A stretch of DNA of 43,409 bases. It comes from an uncultured Pedobacter sp. GTDB lineage: Bacteria; Bacteroidota; Bacteroidia; Sphingobacteriales; Sphingobacteriaceae. Below the pieces are notes generated by a model. The model searched no databases and was not told the DNA's origin. It saw only the letters and a program-made list of their open reading frames with translations. A program made the position numbers and the translations under genes. Shown piece by piece: positions 15,412 through 24,472 of the stretch (the first letter of the stretch is position 1; every line of letters begins with the position of its first letter). The stretch covers positions 1 to 43,409 of the forward strand of contig NZ_CAMLHF010000017.1 of NCBI RefSeq assembly GCF_946479715.1. Reading direction: 5' to 3'.

Positions 15412-16422
15412 ATGAAGGGAACTGTAACAGTAAAAACGCTAGCTAAAGAATTAAATATATCTATTGCCACTGTTTCAAAAGCATTAAATGACAGTTATGA
15501 AATTAGTTTGGAAACCAAGCAAAAGGTTTGGGACCTGGCTAAGAAATTAAAGTATGAACGTAACCCGTCTGCCAGTAACCTCCGCAGTCATAAAACAAAA
15601 ACTATAGCTGTTATTATTCCCGAGATTGCTAATAATTTCTTCTCATTGGCCATAAACGGGATTGAAGAAATAGCCAGAAAACGTGATTATCATGTATTGA
15701 TCTATCAAACCCACGAAAACAGTGAAATAGAAATTGCTTTTACTGATAGCCTTTTAAGCGGCAGGGTAGACGGGATATTGATCTCGGTTTCGAGTAATAC
15801 AAACAACAAGGAGCATTTTAGAGAGTTAGTTAAGAAAATACCCGTTGTTTTCTTTGATAGGGTTTTTGAAGATATAGATGCCGTAAAAATAACTACAGAT
15901 GATTATGAAAGTGCTTACAATGCAACATGTCATTTAATAGAATGTGGTTGTAAAAAGATTGCTTATCTATTTGCACTTAATAACCTGGTAACGGGTAAAA
16001 ATAGGTTTACCGGATATCAGAAAGCATTAGAAAAGTATAATATGATTTATACAAATGAGATGATTGTTCACTATGATAAAAACACCAGTAAGAATTATGA
16101 AAATATAAAAGCGATGGTGTCTGGTCAGAAACCTGATGCTATTATCTCTTCTATTGAGGATCTTGCTTTGCCTTGTTACTATGTTGCCCGCGAGTTAAAT
16201 CTAAATATTCCGAAGGATCTAAAAATTATTAGCTTTTCCAATCTTAACACTGCGCCACTTTTAAATCCATCTCTTACTACAATTGAACAACCTGCTTTTG
16301 AAATTGGAAAAGAAGCCGCTGGTATTTTATTCAAAATATTAGATAAAAAGTATTTTGAACCAAATGAAAACCACATCTTAAAATCCAACTTGATTAAGCG
16401 CGAATCAACATCTTGCGGCTAG
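15412..16422 (+). CDS. LacI/GalR family transcriptional regulator
   Basis: The 336-residue protein starts with the LacI helix-turn-helix and hinge (residues 4-58: VKTLAKELNISIATVSKALN, then KLKYERNPSASNLRSHKTKT). The periplasmic-binding-protein-like sensor domain follows (IAVIIPEIANNFFSLAINGI; GRVDGILISVSSNTNNKEHF; the final INTAPLLNPS-like region NTAPLLNPSLTTIEQPAFEI). The length is normal. It is divergent to the symporter/inositol oxygenase operon, the usual position for the local repressor, so the inducer is probably inositol or a product of it. Downstream genes (ECF sigma onward) have their own control and are not obviously part of its unit. Confidence 0.93.
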   Translation: MKGTVTVKTLAKELNISIATVSKALNDSYEISLETKQKVWDLAKKLKYERNPSASNLRSHKTKTIAVIIPEIANNFFSLAINGIEEIARKRDYHVLIYQTHENSEIEIAFTDSLLSGRVDGILISVSSNTNNKEHFRELVKKIPVVFFDRVFEDIDAVKITTDDYESAYNATCHLIECGCKKIAYLFALNNLVTGKNRFTGYQKALEKYNMIYTNEMIVHYDKNTSKNYENIKAMVSGQKPDAIISSIEDLALPCYYVARELNLNIPKDLKIISFSNLNTAPLLNPSLTTIEQPAFEIGKEAAGILFKILDKKYFEPNENHILKSNLIKRESTSCG

Positions 16423-16527
16423 TTTGTTCGTTTCTGTTTATTGTATTGATTAACAAGAATAAATAAGATCTGATCACGTAAATATTCCTTAGATTTTCTT
16501 AACATTGTCTTAATCTAAATTAACCAA

Positions 16528-17082
16528 ATGGAGAATAAGCTCTTGCATCATTTATTATGGGAACGTATCAGGGGAGGTGATAATGGTGCATTTTTTGATC
16601 TTTATAAAGCACTTTATTATGATCTGGTTAATTTTGGTATCCGTGTTTGCGGTGATGCAGAAACATCAGGGGAGGCAACCGACCAGGTATTTATTACCAT
16701 ATGGGAAAAGCATGAGCAACTAAACAGAGTTGATAATGTGCCCGCTTATCTGCGTACATTTTTAAAACGTAAGATTTTACGCCTGTTGGAGCGTAAGCGC
16801 AAAATTAATGATGCCTTGCAAAATGCAGGTGCAGAGGGCGAGTGGATGGAGATGTCGTACGAAGAGTTTATAGTAAAAGTTCAGACCGATGAACTGGTGC
16901 GATATAAACTGAAAAATGCCTTGGAGAAATTGACCTTCAGGCAAAAACAATTAATTCATCTAAAATTCTTTGACGGATTGAGCTATGAACAAATAGCTGA
17001 TCAAACTCATCAAACTATTAAAACCGCTTACAATACAGTTTATGATGCGCTTAAGATATTGCGCAAAGAGTTGAAAGACTGA
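16528..17082 (+). CDS. ECF sigma factor of a FecI/FecR-type surface signalling system
   Basis: The 184-residue sigma factor has region 2 at about 20-85 (GDNGAFFDLYKALYYDLVNF, then VFITIWEKHEQL) and region 4 at about 125-180 (LTFRQKQLIHLKFFDGLSYE, QIADQTHQTIKTAYNTVYDA). It belongs to the Bacteroidota group that pairs with FecR-like anti-sigma factors. The next genes are exactly such an anti-sigma factor, an STN-bearing SusC and a SusD, so it should switch on the SusCD genes when the outer membrane receptor is loaded. The gap to the fecR gene is 176 bases and holds a direct repeat, so the two may not be simply cotranscribed. Confidence 0.94.
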   Translation: MENKLLHHLLWERIRGGDNGAFFDLYKALYYDLVNFGIRVCGDAETSGEATDQVFITIWEKHEQLNRVDNVPAYLRTFLKRKILRLLERKRKINDALQNAGAEGEWMEMSYEEFIVKVQTDELVRYKLKNALEKLTFRQKQLIHLKFFDGLSYEQIADQTHQTIKTAYNTVYDALKILRKELKD

Positions 17083-17137
17083 TAAAATAGCCGAGATGAC
17101 GGGGGTGTGCTATATCGCTGACTGGATCATAAAAAGT

Positions 17138-17168
17138 ACGTAATTAACATGTGAAATCACGTCATTAA
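17138..17168 (+). repeat. short direct repeat between the ECF sigma and anti-sigma genes
   Basis: ACGTAATTAA (17138-17147) and ACGTCATTAA (17159-17168) differ at one base and are spaced 21 bases start to start, two helical turns. The pair could be a binding site for a tandem regulator or an alternative promoter element. It may also be chance in AT-rich DNA. Confidence 0.3.
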
Positions 17169-17258
17169 GCAATGTTATTCGTGTAAAGTAAAAAAAAGTA
17201 AAATTTTCTTAGGAAAAACATGACATTTTAGGCACTGATATTATAAAAGCCAAATGTT

Positions 17259-18329
17259 ATGATAGATCGTAGTCTTTTCAATGTTGAAGACTTTTTAGTA
17301 GATAATACCTTCCAGCTATATTGTGCCGGAACAGATAAACTTTGTATTACCTACTGGGAAAATTATATTAAAGCACATCCTGAGCAAGAGACTGTTATTG
17401 CCGAAGCAAAACGTTTGTACGTGATATTAAGTGGGAATAAGAAACCACTGAATAAACAGGTAAATCTCTTGAAAAATAATATTGAACCTCAAAATGAGGC
17501 AGGTATTATCCCTATCCATAAAAATTATATGTGGCTGAAAATTGCAGCGGCAGTTCTGCTAATGGTAGGCGTTGCGGTTATCTTTAAAAATAACCCTAAA
17601 GAAAATATCTCAAACGCTGGTTTGGTTACCCATTTTAGTACAAAAGGTGGCGAAAAGAAAAAAATCACTCTATCGGATGGTTCTGTGATTTTGCTTAATG
17701 CCAAAAGTGTATTAACACTGGATAAGAATTTTAATCAAACAAACAGGGAGGTTAATTTAGTTGGAGAGGCCTTTTTTGATGTTACCCACAATAAGAATAA
17801 GCCCTTTAAGGTACATACCGAGGATTTTGATATCAATGTGCTTGGTACCTCTTTTAATGTTAAAATATACCCGGGAGAAGCAACATCTGAAACGGTCCTG
17901 ATTAAAGGCTTGATTGTGATGGAGGGGAAAGGAACCAAGGGGAGCTCTATAACTTTAAGGCCAAGTCAGAAAGTTACTTTTTATAAAAAAGCTGAAGAAC
18001 TGCCTAGTAATATCAAACCACAAAAACCTTCAGTTGTACATCCGCAAATAGCTATTAATCAATATACCAAAGTTAACGACAGCACAATTGTAGAAATGGC
18101 CTGGACACAAAATAGGTTGGAGATTTTAGATCAAACTTTTGCTGAAGTTAAAGGTGATTTGGAAAGATGGTACAATGTAGAGATCATTTTCAATGATCGT
18201 GAAGTAGAGAGATATCGTTTTACAGCAACGTTTAAAGATGAAAATATAGAGCAGGCATTAAAAGCATTTCAAGGAGCAGAACATTTTAAATATGAAATAA
18301 AAGGGAATCAAGTTACCATATCTAAATAA
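17259..18329 (+). CDS. FecR family anti-sigma factor
   Basis: The 356-residue protein has a cytoplasmic N-terminal part (1-89) that would hold the sigma factor, then one membrane segment at about 90-109 (YMWLKIAAAVLLMVGVAVIF). The periplasmic FecR domain follows (KKITLSDGSVILLNAKSVLT and GEAFFDVTHNKNKPFKVHTE, then VLGTSFNVKIYPG). The C-terminal DUF4974-like domain ends it (LDQTFAEVKGDLERWYNVEI to FKYEIKGNQVTISK). It transmits the state of the STN domain of the SusC receptor to the sigma factor encoded before it. The order sigma, anti-sigma, susC, susD is the standard one for such units in Bacteroidota. Confidence 0.95.
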   Translation: MIDRSLFNVEDFLVDNTFQLYCAGTDKLCITYWENYIKAHPEQETVIAEAKRLYVILSGNKKPLNKQVNLLKNNIEPQNEAGIIPIHKNYMWLKIAAAVLLMVGVAVIFKNNPKENISNAGLVTHFSTKGGEKKKITLSDGSVILLNAKSVLTLDKNFNQTNREVNLVGEAFFDVTHNKNKPFKVHTEDFDINVLGTSFNVKIYPGEATSETVLIKGLIVMEGKGTKGSSITLRPSQKVTFYKKAEELPSNIKPQKPSVVHPQIAINQYTKVNDSTIVEMAWTQNRLEILDQTFAEVKGDLERWYNVEIIFNDREVERYRFTATFKDENIEQALKAFQGAEHFKYEIKGNQVTISK

Positions 18330-18336
18330 TTAGAAA

Positions 18337-18372
18337 GGGACGGTGTTGACGCACCGCCCCAATAATTTTTTT
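18337..18372 (+). terminator. terminator or attenuator between anti-sigma and susC genes
   Basis: GGGACGGTG (18337-18345) pairs with CACCGCCC (18352-18359), with one bulged A. A T-run follows after CAATAA. It would separate the regulatory genes from the SusCD transport genes, in line with a separate sigma-dependent promoter in the following 70 bases. Confidence 0.7.
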
Positions 18373-18444
18373 GATATAAGCACTGGCAGTTTTATGCGCA
18401 AACAGATTGCTGCCAAATACTAAAGCAACCAAAAAAACAAAAAT

Positions 18445-21400
18445 ATGATTAATTATTACTTACTGCAAGTGCGTCCCAATGTCAGGACGTTCTTAAAATT
18501 CATTATTTTAATGAAATTAACCTGTATTATAATTTTTATTACATGTCTCAATGTTTCGGCATCTGTCTTTTCTCAGCAAAAGATATCACTAGATGTTACC
18601 AAGACGAAATTGGGCAAAGTTTTGAAGATTATTGAAGAGCAAAGTGATTATCATTTTGTGTACAGTTCGGCAAATGTTCCTATAAATAAGGATATAACAT
18701 TGTCGGTAAAAAATACTTTAGTTACAGATGTTTTAGCTGTAATATTTAACAATACCAACTTAAATTATTCTGTTTCCGGTGCAGGGCTGATTGTAATTAG
18801 CCGGAAAAAAGACATTAAAGTCAGTGGTACAGTCAAAGATTCTAATGGTGGTCCTTTACCGGGGGCTACTGTTCGAATCAAAGGAAGCGGTGCAGGAACA
18901 TCAACCGATATAAATGGTAAATTCTCAATATCTGCCCTGCCAAATGCAATTCTTGTAGTTTCATATGCTGGTTTCCAAACAAGAGAAATAGCCGTTGATG
19001 GTAAAACAGACTTACAAGTTGTATTAACAGAAGACACCAAATTGTTAAACGAGGTTGTGGTGACAGCTTTGGGTATTAAAAAGGAACGCAGGGCACTGGG
19101 GTATTCTGTTTCTCAGGTTCAGGGCGAATCTTTAACACAAGCCAGAGAAAACAATGTAGCAAATGCCCTGGTGGGTAAAGTTGCGGGTCTGGACATCAGC
19201 TCAACTTCAGGCGGTGCAGGTGCAGCTACAAGTGTTACCATTCGTGGTGTATCCAGCCTTAGCCAAAGTAATCAGCCACTGTATGTAATTAATGGCGTGC
19301 CAATGGAAAATAAGCCTACAGGTTTAAACAACATTAATCCAAATGGGAACTCAGGTAGCCAATGGGACAATGCTCCGGATCTGGGAGACGCGGTGGGTAA
19401 CTTAAATCCTGATGATATTGAAAGTATCTCTGTATTGAAAGGTGCAGCCGCATCAGCACTTTATGGTTCAAGAGCTAAAGCAGGTGTTATTCTTATTACA
19501 ACTAAAAGTGGTAAAGGAAATAGCGTTGACTTTAATAGTAATTACGTGATAGAGCAAATCATGGACAGAACCGACTGGCAGTATGTATATGGGCAGGGGG
19601 CCAACGGTACAAAACCATTAGACAAGGCTGCGGCCGCGCAAGTTGGTGGGTCAAGTTGGGGTGCAAAATTAGACGGAACCAGCGTGGTTCAGTTTGATGG
19701 TGTTTCAAGACCGTATTCGGCGCAGCGTAATAATATAAAGGATTTTTATGGTAATGGCGGAACATGGTCTAATACGCTTGCCTTAAACAAAACATTTGAA
19801 GGGGGTGCAATCCGCTTTTCTGCTAATGATGTAAATAACAATTCTGTAGTTCCAAATTCAGGTCTGAATAGACAATCATTTAATTTGGTGGGTACATTTG
19901 AGCCAGTTAAACGCTTAAACATTGATGCACGCTCTAATTATATCTTGGAGCAGGCTAAAAATAGGCCAATGGTATCAGACGGTGCCGGTAATGCCAATTA
20001 TAATGTGGTGTTTTTACCCACCAGTGTTAGCGTAAATGATCTAAAGCCAGGGAAAGATGCAGATGGAAATGAATTAAAGTATAATACTGGAAATGCATTT
20101 GCTACCAATCCATGGTTTGCTGCAAACGAATTTGTGAATGACACTAAACGCGAGAGGTTAATTAGCTCTTTCAATGCACGCTATACTTTTGATAACGGTC
20201 TGTTTATTCAGGGCCGAGCAGGTCGTGATGCTTATTCTGATACTTATAAAAATGTAGTGCCATCAGGAACTGCGTATTATGAACCAGGCAAAATTGCTGA
20301 GCAGCAGACCAAGTTTGCAGACGTTAATGCCGATTTATTAATGGGAAAATCATTTACTGTAGGTGATGAGTTTACTGTTACTCCAAATGTTGGGGCAAGT
20401 TTCAGAAATACCAGGATTAATCAAACAACAAATAATGGGACTAATTTTGCAGTATTTGGGGTTTACAATATCTTAAATGCTAAAAATAAATCAGTTGGGC
20501 ATGTAGAGACGGAGTCAGAAACTCACTCGTTGTATGGCACTTTAGAACTTTCTTATAGAGATGTACTTTATTTAACCGGTAGCGGACGATCAGACTGGTT
20601 TTCTACACTTGCTACTCCTGGAAAAGACAATAAACTAAGTGTTTTTTATCCTTCTGTGAGTGGTTCATTTGTGTTCTCGGAACTTTGGAAGCCCTCATTC
20701 CTTAGTTTTGGTAAGTTAAGGGCCGGGTATGCCATTGTTGGGCAAGCAACGGATCCTTATCAAACCTTACTCACCTACGGTTTTAGAAGTGAAACATTGA
20801 ATGGAAATCCATTAGGTATCATAAATAACTTAAGCATTCCTAATCCGGGACTGAAAGCTTCTAAAGCAACTGAGCTGGAAATTGGTACTGAATTAAGGTT
20901 CTTTGGTGATCGTTTAAACCTGGATATGACCTGGTACAAAAAACGTTCAAAAGATGAGATATCTGTAGTTACTACATCAAGTACAACAGGTTATTCAGGA
21001 GCAGTATTAAACTCTGGAGAAATTGAAAACAAAGGGGTAGAGGCACTAATCTCCGGGGTTATTCTTAAAAATGAAGATTTTACCTGGACTTCATCAGTGA
21101 ATGGAACCTACAATGATAATACTGTGCTTTCCTTAGCAGAAGGATTGCCTTCTCAACTATTGGCAACGTCCAGGTCAGGGGTTGGGTTTTTACAGAATAT
21201 ACCGGGGTTAGCTGCAGCTCAGGTAATGGCATACGATTATAAGTATGATGCTAACGGTGCAATTCTAAAAGATGCACTTGGAGAACCTTCAAGAGGAGAT
21301 TTAAAAGCATATGGATCGGCATATAATAAATGGTTTGCAGGCTGGAATAATGAGTTTAATTATAAGGGGGTAAGTCTTTCGTTCCTTATTGATGGAAAAT

Positions 21401-21789
21401 GGGGAGGGAAGGTATTCTCGGCAACTGATTACTACGGATATATTTTCGGATTACATAAAAATACCCTTGTAGATCGTGAAACCCTTGGAAATAATGCGGC
21501 AAAATTCTATGAAAATACCGCCAATAACGTATCTAATAAATTTGTACAGGATGCGAGTTTTATAAAATTCAGACAGTTAACGTTGGGTTATAATTTCCCG
21601 GCAAAAATGTTTAATAACAAAGTAAAAAGCTTAAATGTAAGTCTGGTTGGAAGAAATTTATTTATTCTGATGAAGAAAACAGACAATATCGATCCTGAAT
21701 CGAGCTACAATGCTACTTTTCCAGGAATGGAGTTAGGAGGGGTGCCGCCAGTAAGAACGTTTGGCGTAAACCTAAGTGTTAAGTTTTAA
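18445..21789 (+). CDS. SusC/RagA family TonB-dependent outer membrane receptor with STN domain
   Basis: This 1114-residue receptor has an extended N-terminus (a second possible start at Met23, MKLTCIIIFITC) and a signal peptide ending at about residue 44. It has an STN domain (46-118: ISLDVTKTKLGKVLKIIEEQ), a carboxypeptidase-regulatory domain (125-195: VSGTVKDSNGGPLPGATVRI), then the TonB box region NEVVVTALGIKKERRALGYS. The plug (NVANALVGKVAGLDI, VTIRGVSSLSQSNQPLYVIN, LKGAAASALYGSRAKAGVIL) and a 22-strand barrel complete it, ending in a beta strand with terminal Phe (FGVNLSVKF). The STN domain is the hallmark of receptors that signal to FecR-type anti-sigma factors, and such a pair lies upstream. 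The substrate is unknown. The neighbouring inositol locus makes a polyol or inositol derivative possible but unproven. Confidence 0.96.
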   Translation: MINYYLLQVRPNVRTFLKFIILMKLTCIIIFITCLNVSASVFSQQKISLDVTKTKLGKVLKIIEEQSDYHFVYSSANVPINKDITLSVKNTLVTDVLAVIFNNTNLNYSVSGAGLIVISRKKDIKVSGTVKDSNGGPLPGATVRIKGSGAGTSTDINGKFSISALPNAILVVSYAGFQTREIAVDGKTDLQVVLTEDTKLLNEVVVTALGIKKERRALGYSVSQVQGESLTQARENNVANALVGKVAGLDISSTSGGAGAATSVTIRGVSSLSQSNQPLYVINGVPMENKPTGLNNINPNGNSGSQWDNAPDLGDAVGNLNPDDIESISVLKGAAASALYGSRAKAGVILITTKSGKGNSVDFNSNYVIEQIMDRTDWQYVYGQGANGTKPLDKAAAAQVGGSSWGAKLDGTSVVQFDGVSRPYSAQRNNIKDFYGNGGTWSNTLALNKTFEGGAIRFSANDVNNNSVVPNSGLNRQSFNLVGTFEPVKRLNIDARSNYILEQAKNRPMVSDGAGNANYNVVFLPTSVSVNDLKPGKDADGNELKYNTGNAFATNPWFAANEFVNDTKRERLISSFNARYTFDNGLFIQGRAGRDAYSDTYKNVVPSGTAYYEPGKIAEQQTKFADVNADLLMGKSFTVGDEFTVTPNVGASFRNTRINQTTNNGTNFAVFGVYNILNAKNKSVGHVETESETHSLYGTLELSYRDVLYLTGSGRSDWFSTLATPGKDNKLSVFYPSVSGSFVFSELWKPSFLSFGKLRAGYAIVGQATDPYQTLLTYGFRSETLNGNPLGIINNLSIPNPGLKASKATELEIGTELRFFGDRLNLDMTWYKKRSKDEISVVTTSSTTGYSGAVLNSGEIENKGVEALISGVILKNEDFTWTSSVNGTYNDNTVLSLAEGLPSQLLATSRSGVGFLQNIPGLAAAQVMAYDYKYDANGAILKDALGEPSRGDLKAYGSAYNKWFAGWNNEFNYKGVSLSFLIDGKWGGKVFSATDYYGYIFGLHKNTLVDRETLGNNAAKFYENTANNVSNKFVQDASFIKFRQLTLGYNFPAKMFNNKVKSLNVSLVGRNLFILMKKTDNIDPESSYNATFPGMELGGVPPVRTFGVNLSVKF

Positions 21790-21809
21790 TTATTTAAAGA
21801 TAAAGAGAA

Positions 21810-23408
21810 ATGAAAACGAATATATTAAACAAATATAGCCTGGTATTACTTGTTACTGTTCTAGTAGGTACAAGTTGTACAAAAGATTTTAAGGATATCA
21901 ATACCAATCCAGTTGCCTATGGGCCGAGTAGTTTTGATCCAAATTATACATTAACCTCAGCACAACTTACTTATACAGGAAGTATAGATTTTGCATATGA
22001 TACCTGGCGTGGAAATTTGATTTACTCGGCGACAATGATGCAGGGTTTTTCTACTGTAATTAGTTATTGGGCGGGCGATAAGTATCTTTTGAATGAAGGC
22101 TATACCGCTGCATATTGGGGGAATGGTAGTGTAGGTGCTTATATAGAGCAAGTACGACCAATTGTTGATGTTGTTGAGTACTCAAAAGGTAAACCAAAAT
22201 TAAATAATGTGTATCAGGTAGCACGCATCTGGAAAGCACTGATTTTTGAGCGACTTACGGATTTGTATGGAGACGTGCCCTATTCAGAAGCTGGATTGGG
22301 AGTGTATACTGGTAATTTTACACCTAAATATGATAAGCAACAAGCTATTTATATGGATTTGTTAAAAGAGGTAGAGGAAGCTTCGACTGCTTTGAATGAG
22401 ACTGGAGATGCAGTAACGGGCGATGTTATTTACAAAGGGAACATTGCTCAATGGAAACGGTTTGCCAATACTTTAATGCTGCGGTTAGCAATGAGGTTAA
22501 CTAAGATTGATGAAGCCACTGCAAAAACATACGTTCAAAAAGTTGTTGGTAAAACGATGAATGATAATAAAGACAATGCATATCTGGCTCATGATGCAGC
22601 TGGATCAAGGGTAACTCAAAACAGAAACAGCCAGGTATTACTAGGTGATGGCGGACAGGAGAATTACTATGTTAAATGGTCGAAAACATTTATCGACTTT
22701 TTGAAGAATAATAATGACCCTCGTCTGGAGAAAGTTGCTGTAACACAGTTGTATTTAACGGAGGGTGGCAAAGCGCAAAATCCACTTTATGTTACAGATG
22801 CTGCGGCTCAAAAAGGAATGCCAAATGGTAAGGATTTAAGTGGACTTGCTGGTAGAGACGTTAGGCAGGATCCATCATTTACCGGTTTCTCTGATTATTC
22901 ATCTCCAAATCCTGCCATGATAAAGCAAAACGGAGTAACATTTATTCTTACTTATGCAGAAAGTGAATTGTTACTTGCAGAGGCTGCACAAAGATGGGGA
23001 ATAGGAGGTGTTGCGGCTGATCATTATAAGAATGGCGTTGCATCTGCAATTACTTTTCTTGGCCAATACGATGCATCACTGGCAATTTCGGAAGGCATTG
23101 CTATGAATTACGCGAATGCACATCCTTACAATGCAGCAAATGGTTTAGAAATGATTAACAACCAATACTGGGCTCATACAAATACCATGCTCGATTTTTA
23201 TGAAACCTGGTCTAACTGGCGCAGAAGCGGATTTCCAGCATTAACACCAGTTGTATATCCTGGAAATGCAACTAACGGTACCATTCCTCGTCGTTTCCCT
23301 TATCCTGTAGAAGAGGGTGCGAAAAATGGTGTTAATTATAAAGAAGCATCTGCCGCGGTACCGGGTGGCGATAAATTATCTGGTAGAGTATGGTGGGATA
23401 AGCAATAG
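21810..23408 (+). CDS. SusD/RagB family surface lipoprotein (SusD-like 2 group)
   Basis: The 532-residue lipoprotein (lipobox LVGTSC, Cys23) sits 20 bases after susC. Family features are CTKDFKDINTNPVAYGPSSF at the mature N-terminus and the TPR-rich region VARIWKALIFERLTDLYGDV with PYSEAG. The later half holds NTLMLRLAMRLTKID and ILTYAESELLLAEAAQRWGI. The ending (FYETWSNWRRSGFPALTP and IPRRFPYPVEE) is typical of the SusD-like 2 group rather than of starch-type SusD. It forms the lid of the SusC barrel and captures the substrate on the cell surface. No glycoside hydrolase follows, so this is not an obvious polysaccharide utilisation locus. Confidence 0.95.
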   Translation: MKTNILNKYSLVLLVTVLVGTSCTKDFKDINTNPVAYGPSSFDPNYTLTSAQLTYTGSIDFAYDTWRGNLIYSATMMQGFSTVISYWAGDKYLLNEGYTAAYWGNGSVGAYIEQVRPIVDVVEYSKGKPKLNNVYQVARIWKALIFERLTDLYGDVPYSEAGLGVYTGNFTPKYDKQQAIYMDLLKEVEEASTALNETGDAVTGDVIYKGNIAQWKRFANTLMLRLAMRLTKIDEATAKTYVQKVVGKTMNDNKDNAYLAHDAAGSRVTQNRNSQVLLGDGGQENYYVKWSKTFIDFLKNNNDPRLEKVAVTQLYLTEGGKAQNPLYVTDAAAQKGMPNGKDLSGLAGRDVRQDPSFTGFSDYSSPNPAMIKQNGVTFILTYAESELLLAEAAQRWGIGGVAADHYKNGVASAITFLGQYDASLAISEGIAMNYANAHPYNAANGLEMINNQYWAHTNTMLDFYETWSNWRRSGFPALTPVVYPGNATNGTIPRRFPYPVEEGAKNGVNYKEASAAVPGGDKLSGRVWWDKQ

Positions 23409-23431
23409 TCCATCAAAAATTATTCTTAATG

Positions 23432-23476
23432 ATCAGAAGGCCTTTCAGTTATACTGTCTGGCCTTCTGATTTTATT
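23432..23476 (+). terminator. terminator of the susCD operon
   Basis: ATCAGAAGGCC (23432-23442) pairs with GGCCTTCTGAT (23460-23470). An inner CAGT/ACTG stem stacks in the loop and TTTTATT follows. It lies 24 bases after the susD stop and ahead of the pirin gene. Confidence 0.9.
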
Positions 23477-23572
23477 GAAAAATCTTGTAATACTAACCTA
23501 ATTCACGTAAATTCACATAGTATTACATCAAATCTATCTGTTAATCCGAACAGTCAAAATCATTTAAATAGC

Positions 23573-24463
23573 ATGTCAAATATTAACTTGATTATCGAAG
23601 AAAGACCAAGTAACATTGGCAATTTTATGGTTGGCAGATTATTGCCCTTTCGTGAAAAAAGAATGGTTGGACCATTTGCTTTTGTAGATCACATGGGACC
23701 TACATGTTTAAGTGATCACGAGAATTTAGATGTTCCACCACATCCACATATTGGTCTTTCTACCTTAACTTATCTTTTTGAAGGTGCTATAATGCATAAA
23801 GATGGCTTGGGGAACGAAACTGAAATCCAACCTGGGCAGGTAAACTGGATGACTGCAGGAAGTGGAATTGTTCATTCAGAACGGACTCCAGCCTATTTAA
23901 GAACCTCTAATAAAATGCTCCATGGGCTTCAGATATGGGTTGCTTTACCAAAAGCCCTTGAAGAGATGGAACCGGAGTTTTTCCATTTTAATGAAGATGA
24001 AATTCCACGCTGGACAGAAAATGGGATTGATTTTAAACTTATTGCTGGTGATGTATTTGGACACTTCTCGCCAGTACCTGTATATAGTCCGCTTTATTTC
24101 CTGGAATTAAGAACTACTAAAAGTCAAACCGTTAAGATAGGTAAAGATTTATTTGGTGAAAGTGCCCTATATATTCTTGAGGGTGGGATTGAAAGTGAAG
24201 GAAATACATTTGAGCCTAAACAACTTCTGGTGGCTAAAGACAGTAAATTGTGTGAATTTGTTATGCTAGAAAACTCAATTATATACATATTTGGTGGAGA
24301 ACCTTTTTCTGAGGAACGGTTTATTTACTGGAATTTTGTAGCTTCTACCCGCGAAAGAATTGAGGACGCAAAGGCAAAATGGCTTTCACAATCTTTTGTC
24401 CCGGTACCGGGCGAAACTGATTTTGTTCCACTGCCGGAACAAAGTAGAAATATTAAAAACTAA
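23573..24463 (+). CDS. pirin family protein
   Basis: The ATG at 23573 gives 296 residues. A longer in-frame start at 23429 would begin at the edge of the susD terminator and is unlikely. The pirin cupin domain is clear: MVGPFAFVDHMGP, then HPHIGLSTLTYLFEGAIMH with the HxH metal pair, and TAGSGIVHSERTP with the third histidine and the glutamate. The C-terminal pirin domain follows, ending near residue 270. Pirins are iron-binding cupins; E. coli YhhW and human pirin have quercetinase activity, and others modulate metabolic enzymes or transcription. It is followed after nine bases by an FMN reductase gene, a pairing that suggests a redox or quinone/flavonoid stress role. Confidence 0.93.
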   Translation: MSNINLIIEERPSNIGNFMVGRLLPFREKRMVGPFAFVDHMGPTCLSDHENLDVPPHPHIGLSTLTYLFEGAIMHKDGLGNETEIQPGQVNWMTAGSGIVHSERTPAYLRTSNKMLHGLQIWVALPKALEEMEPEFFHFNEDEIPRWTENGIDFKLIAGDVFGHFSPVPVYSPLYFLELRTTKSQTVKIGKDLFGESALYILEGGIESEGNTFEPKQLLVAKDSKLCEFVMLENSIIYIFGGEPFSEERFIYWNFVASTRERIEDAKAKWLSQSFVPVPGETDFVPLPEQSRNIKN

Positions 24464-24472
24464 AGATATCAA

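Noticed and set aside
16528..23408. Polysaccharide utilisation locus
   Set aside because: SusC and SusD are present but no glycoside hydrolase, lyase or sulfatase is encoded near them, so a glycan substrate cannot be claimed.
23429..23572. N-terminal extension of the pirin gene
   Set aside because: It starts at the edge of the susD terminator hairpin and its translation has no family features; the normal pirin N-terminus begins at 23573.
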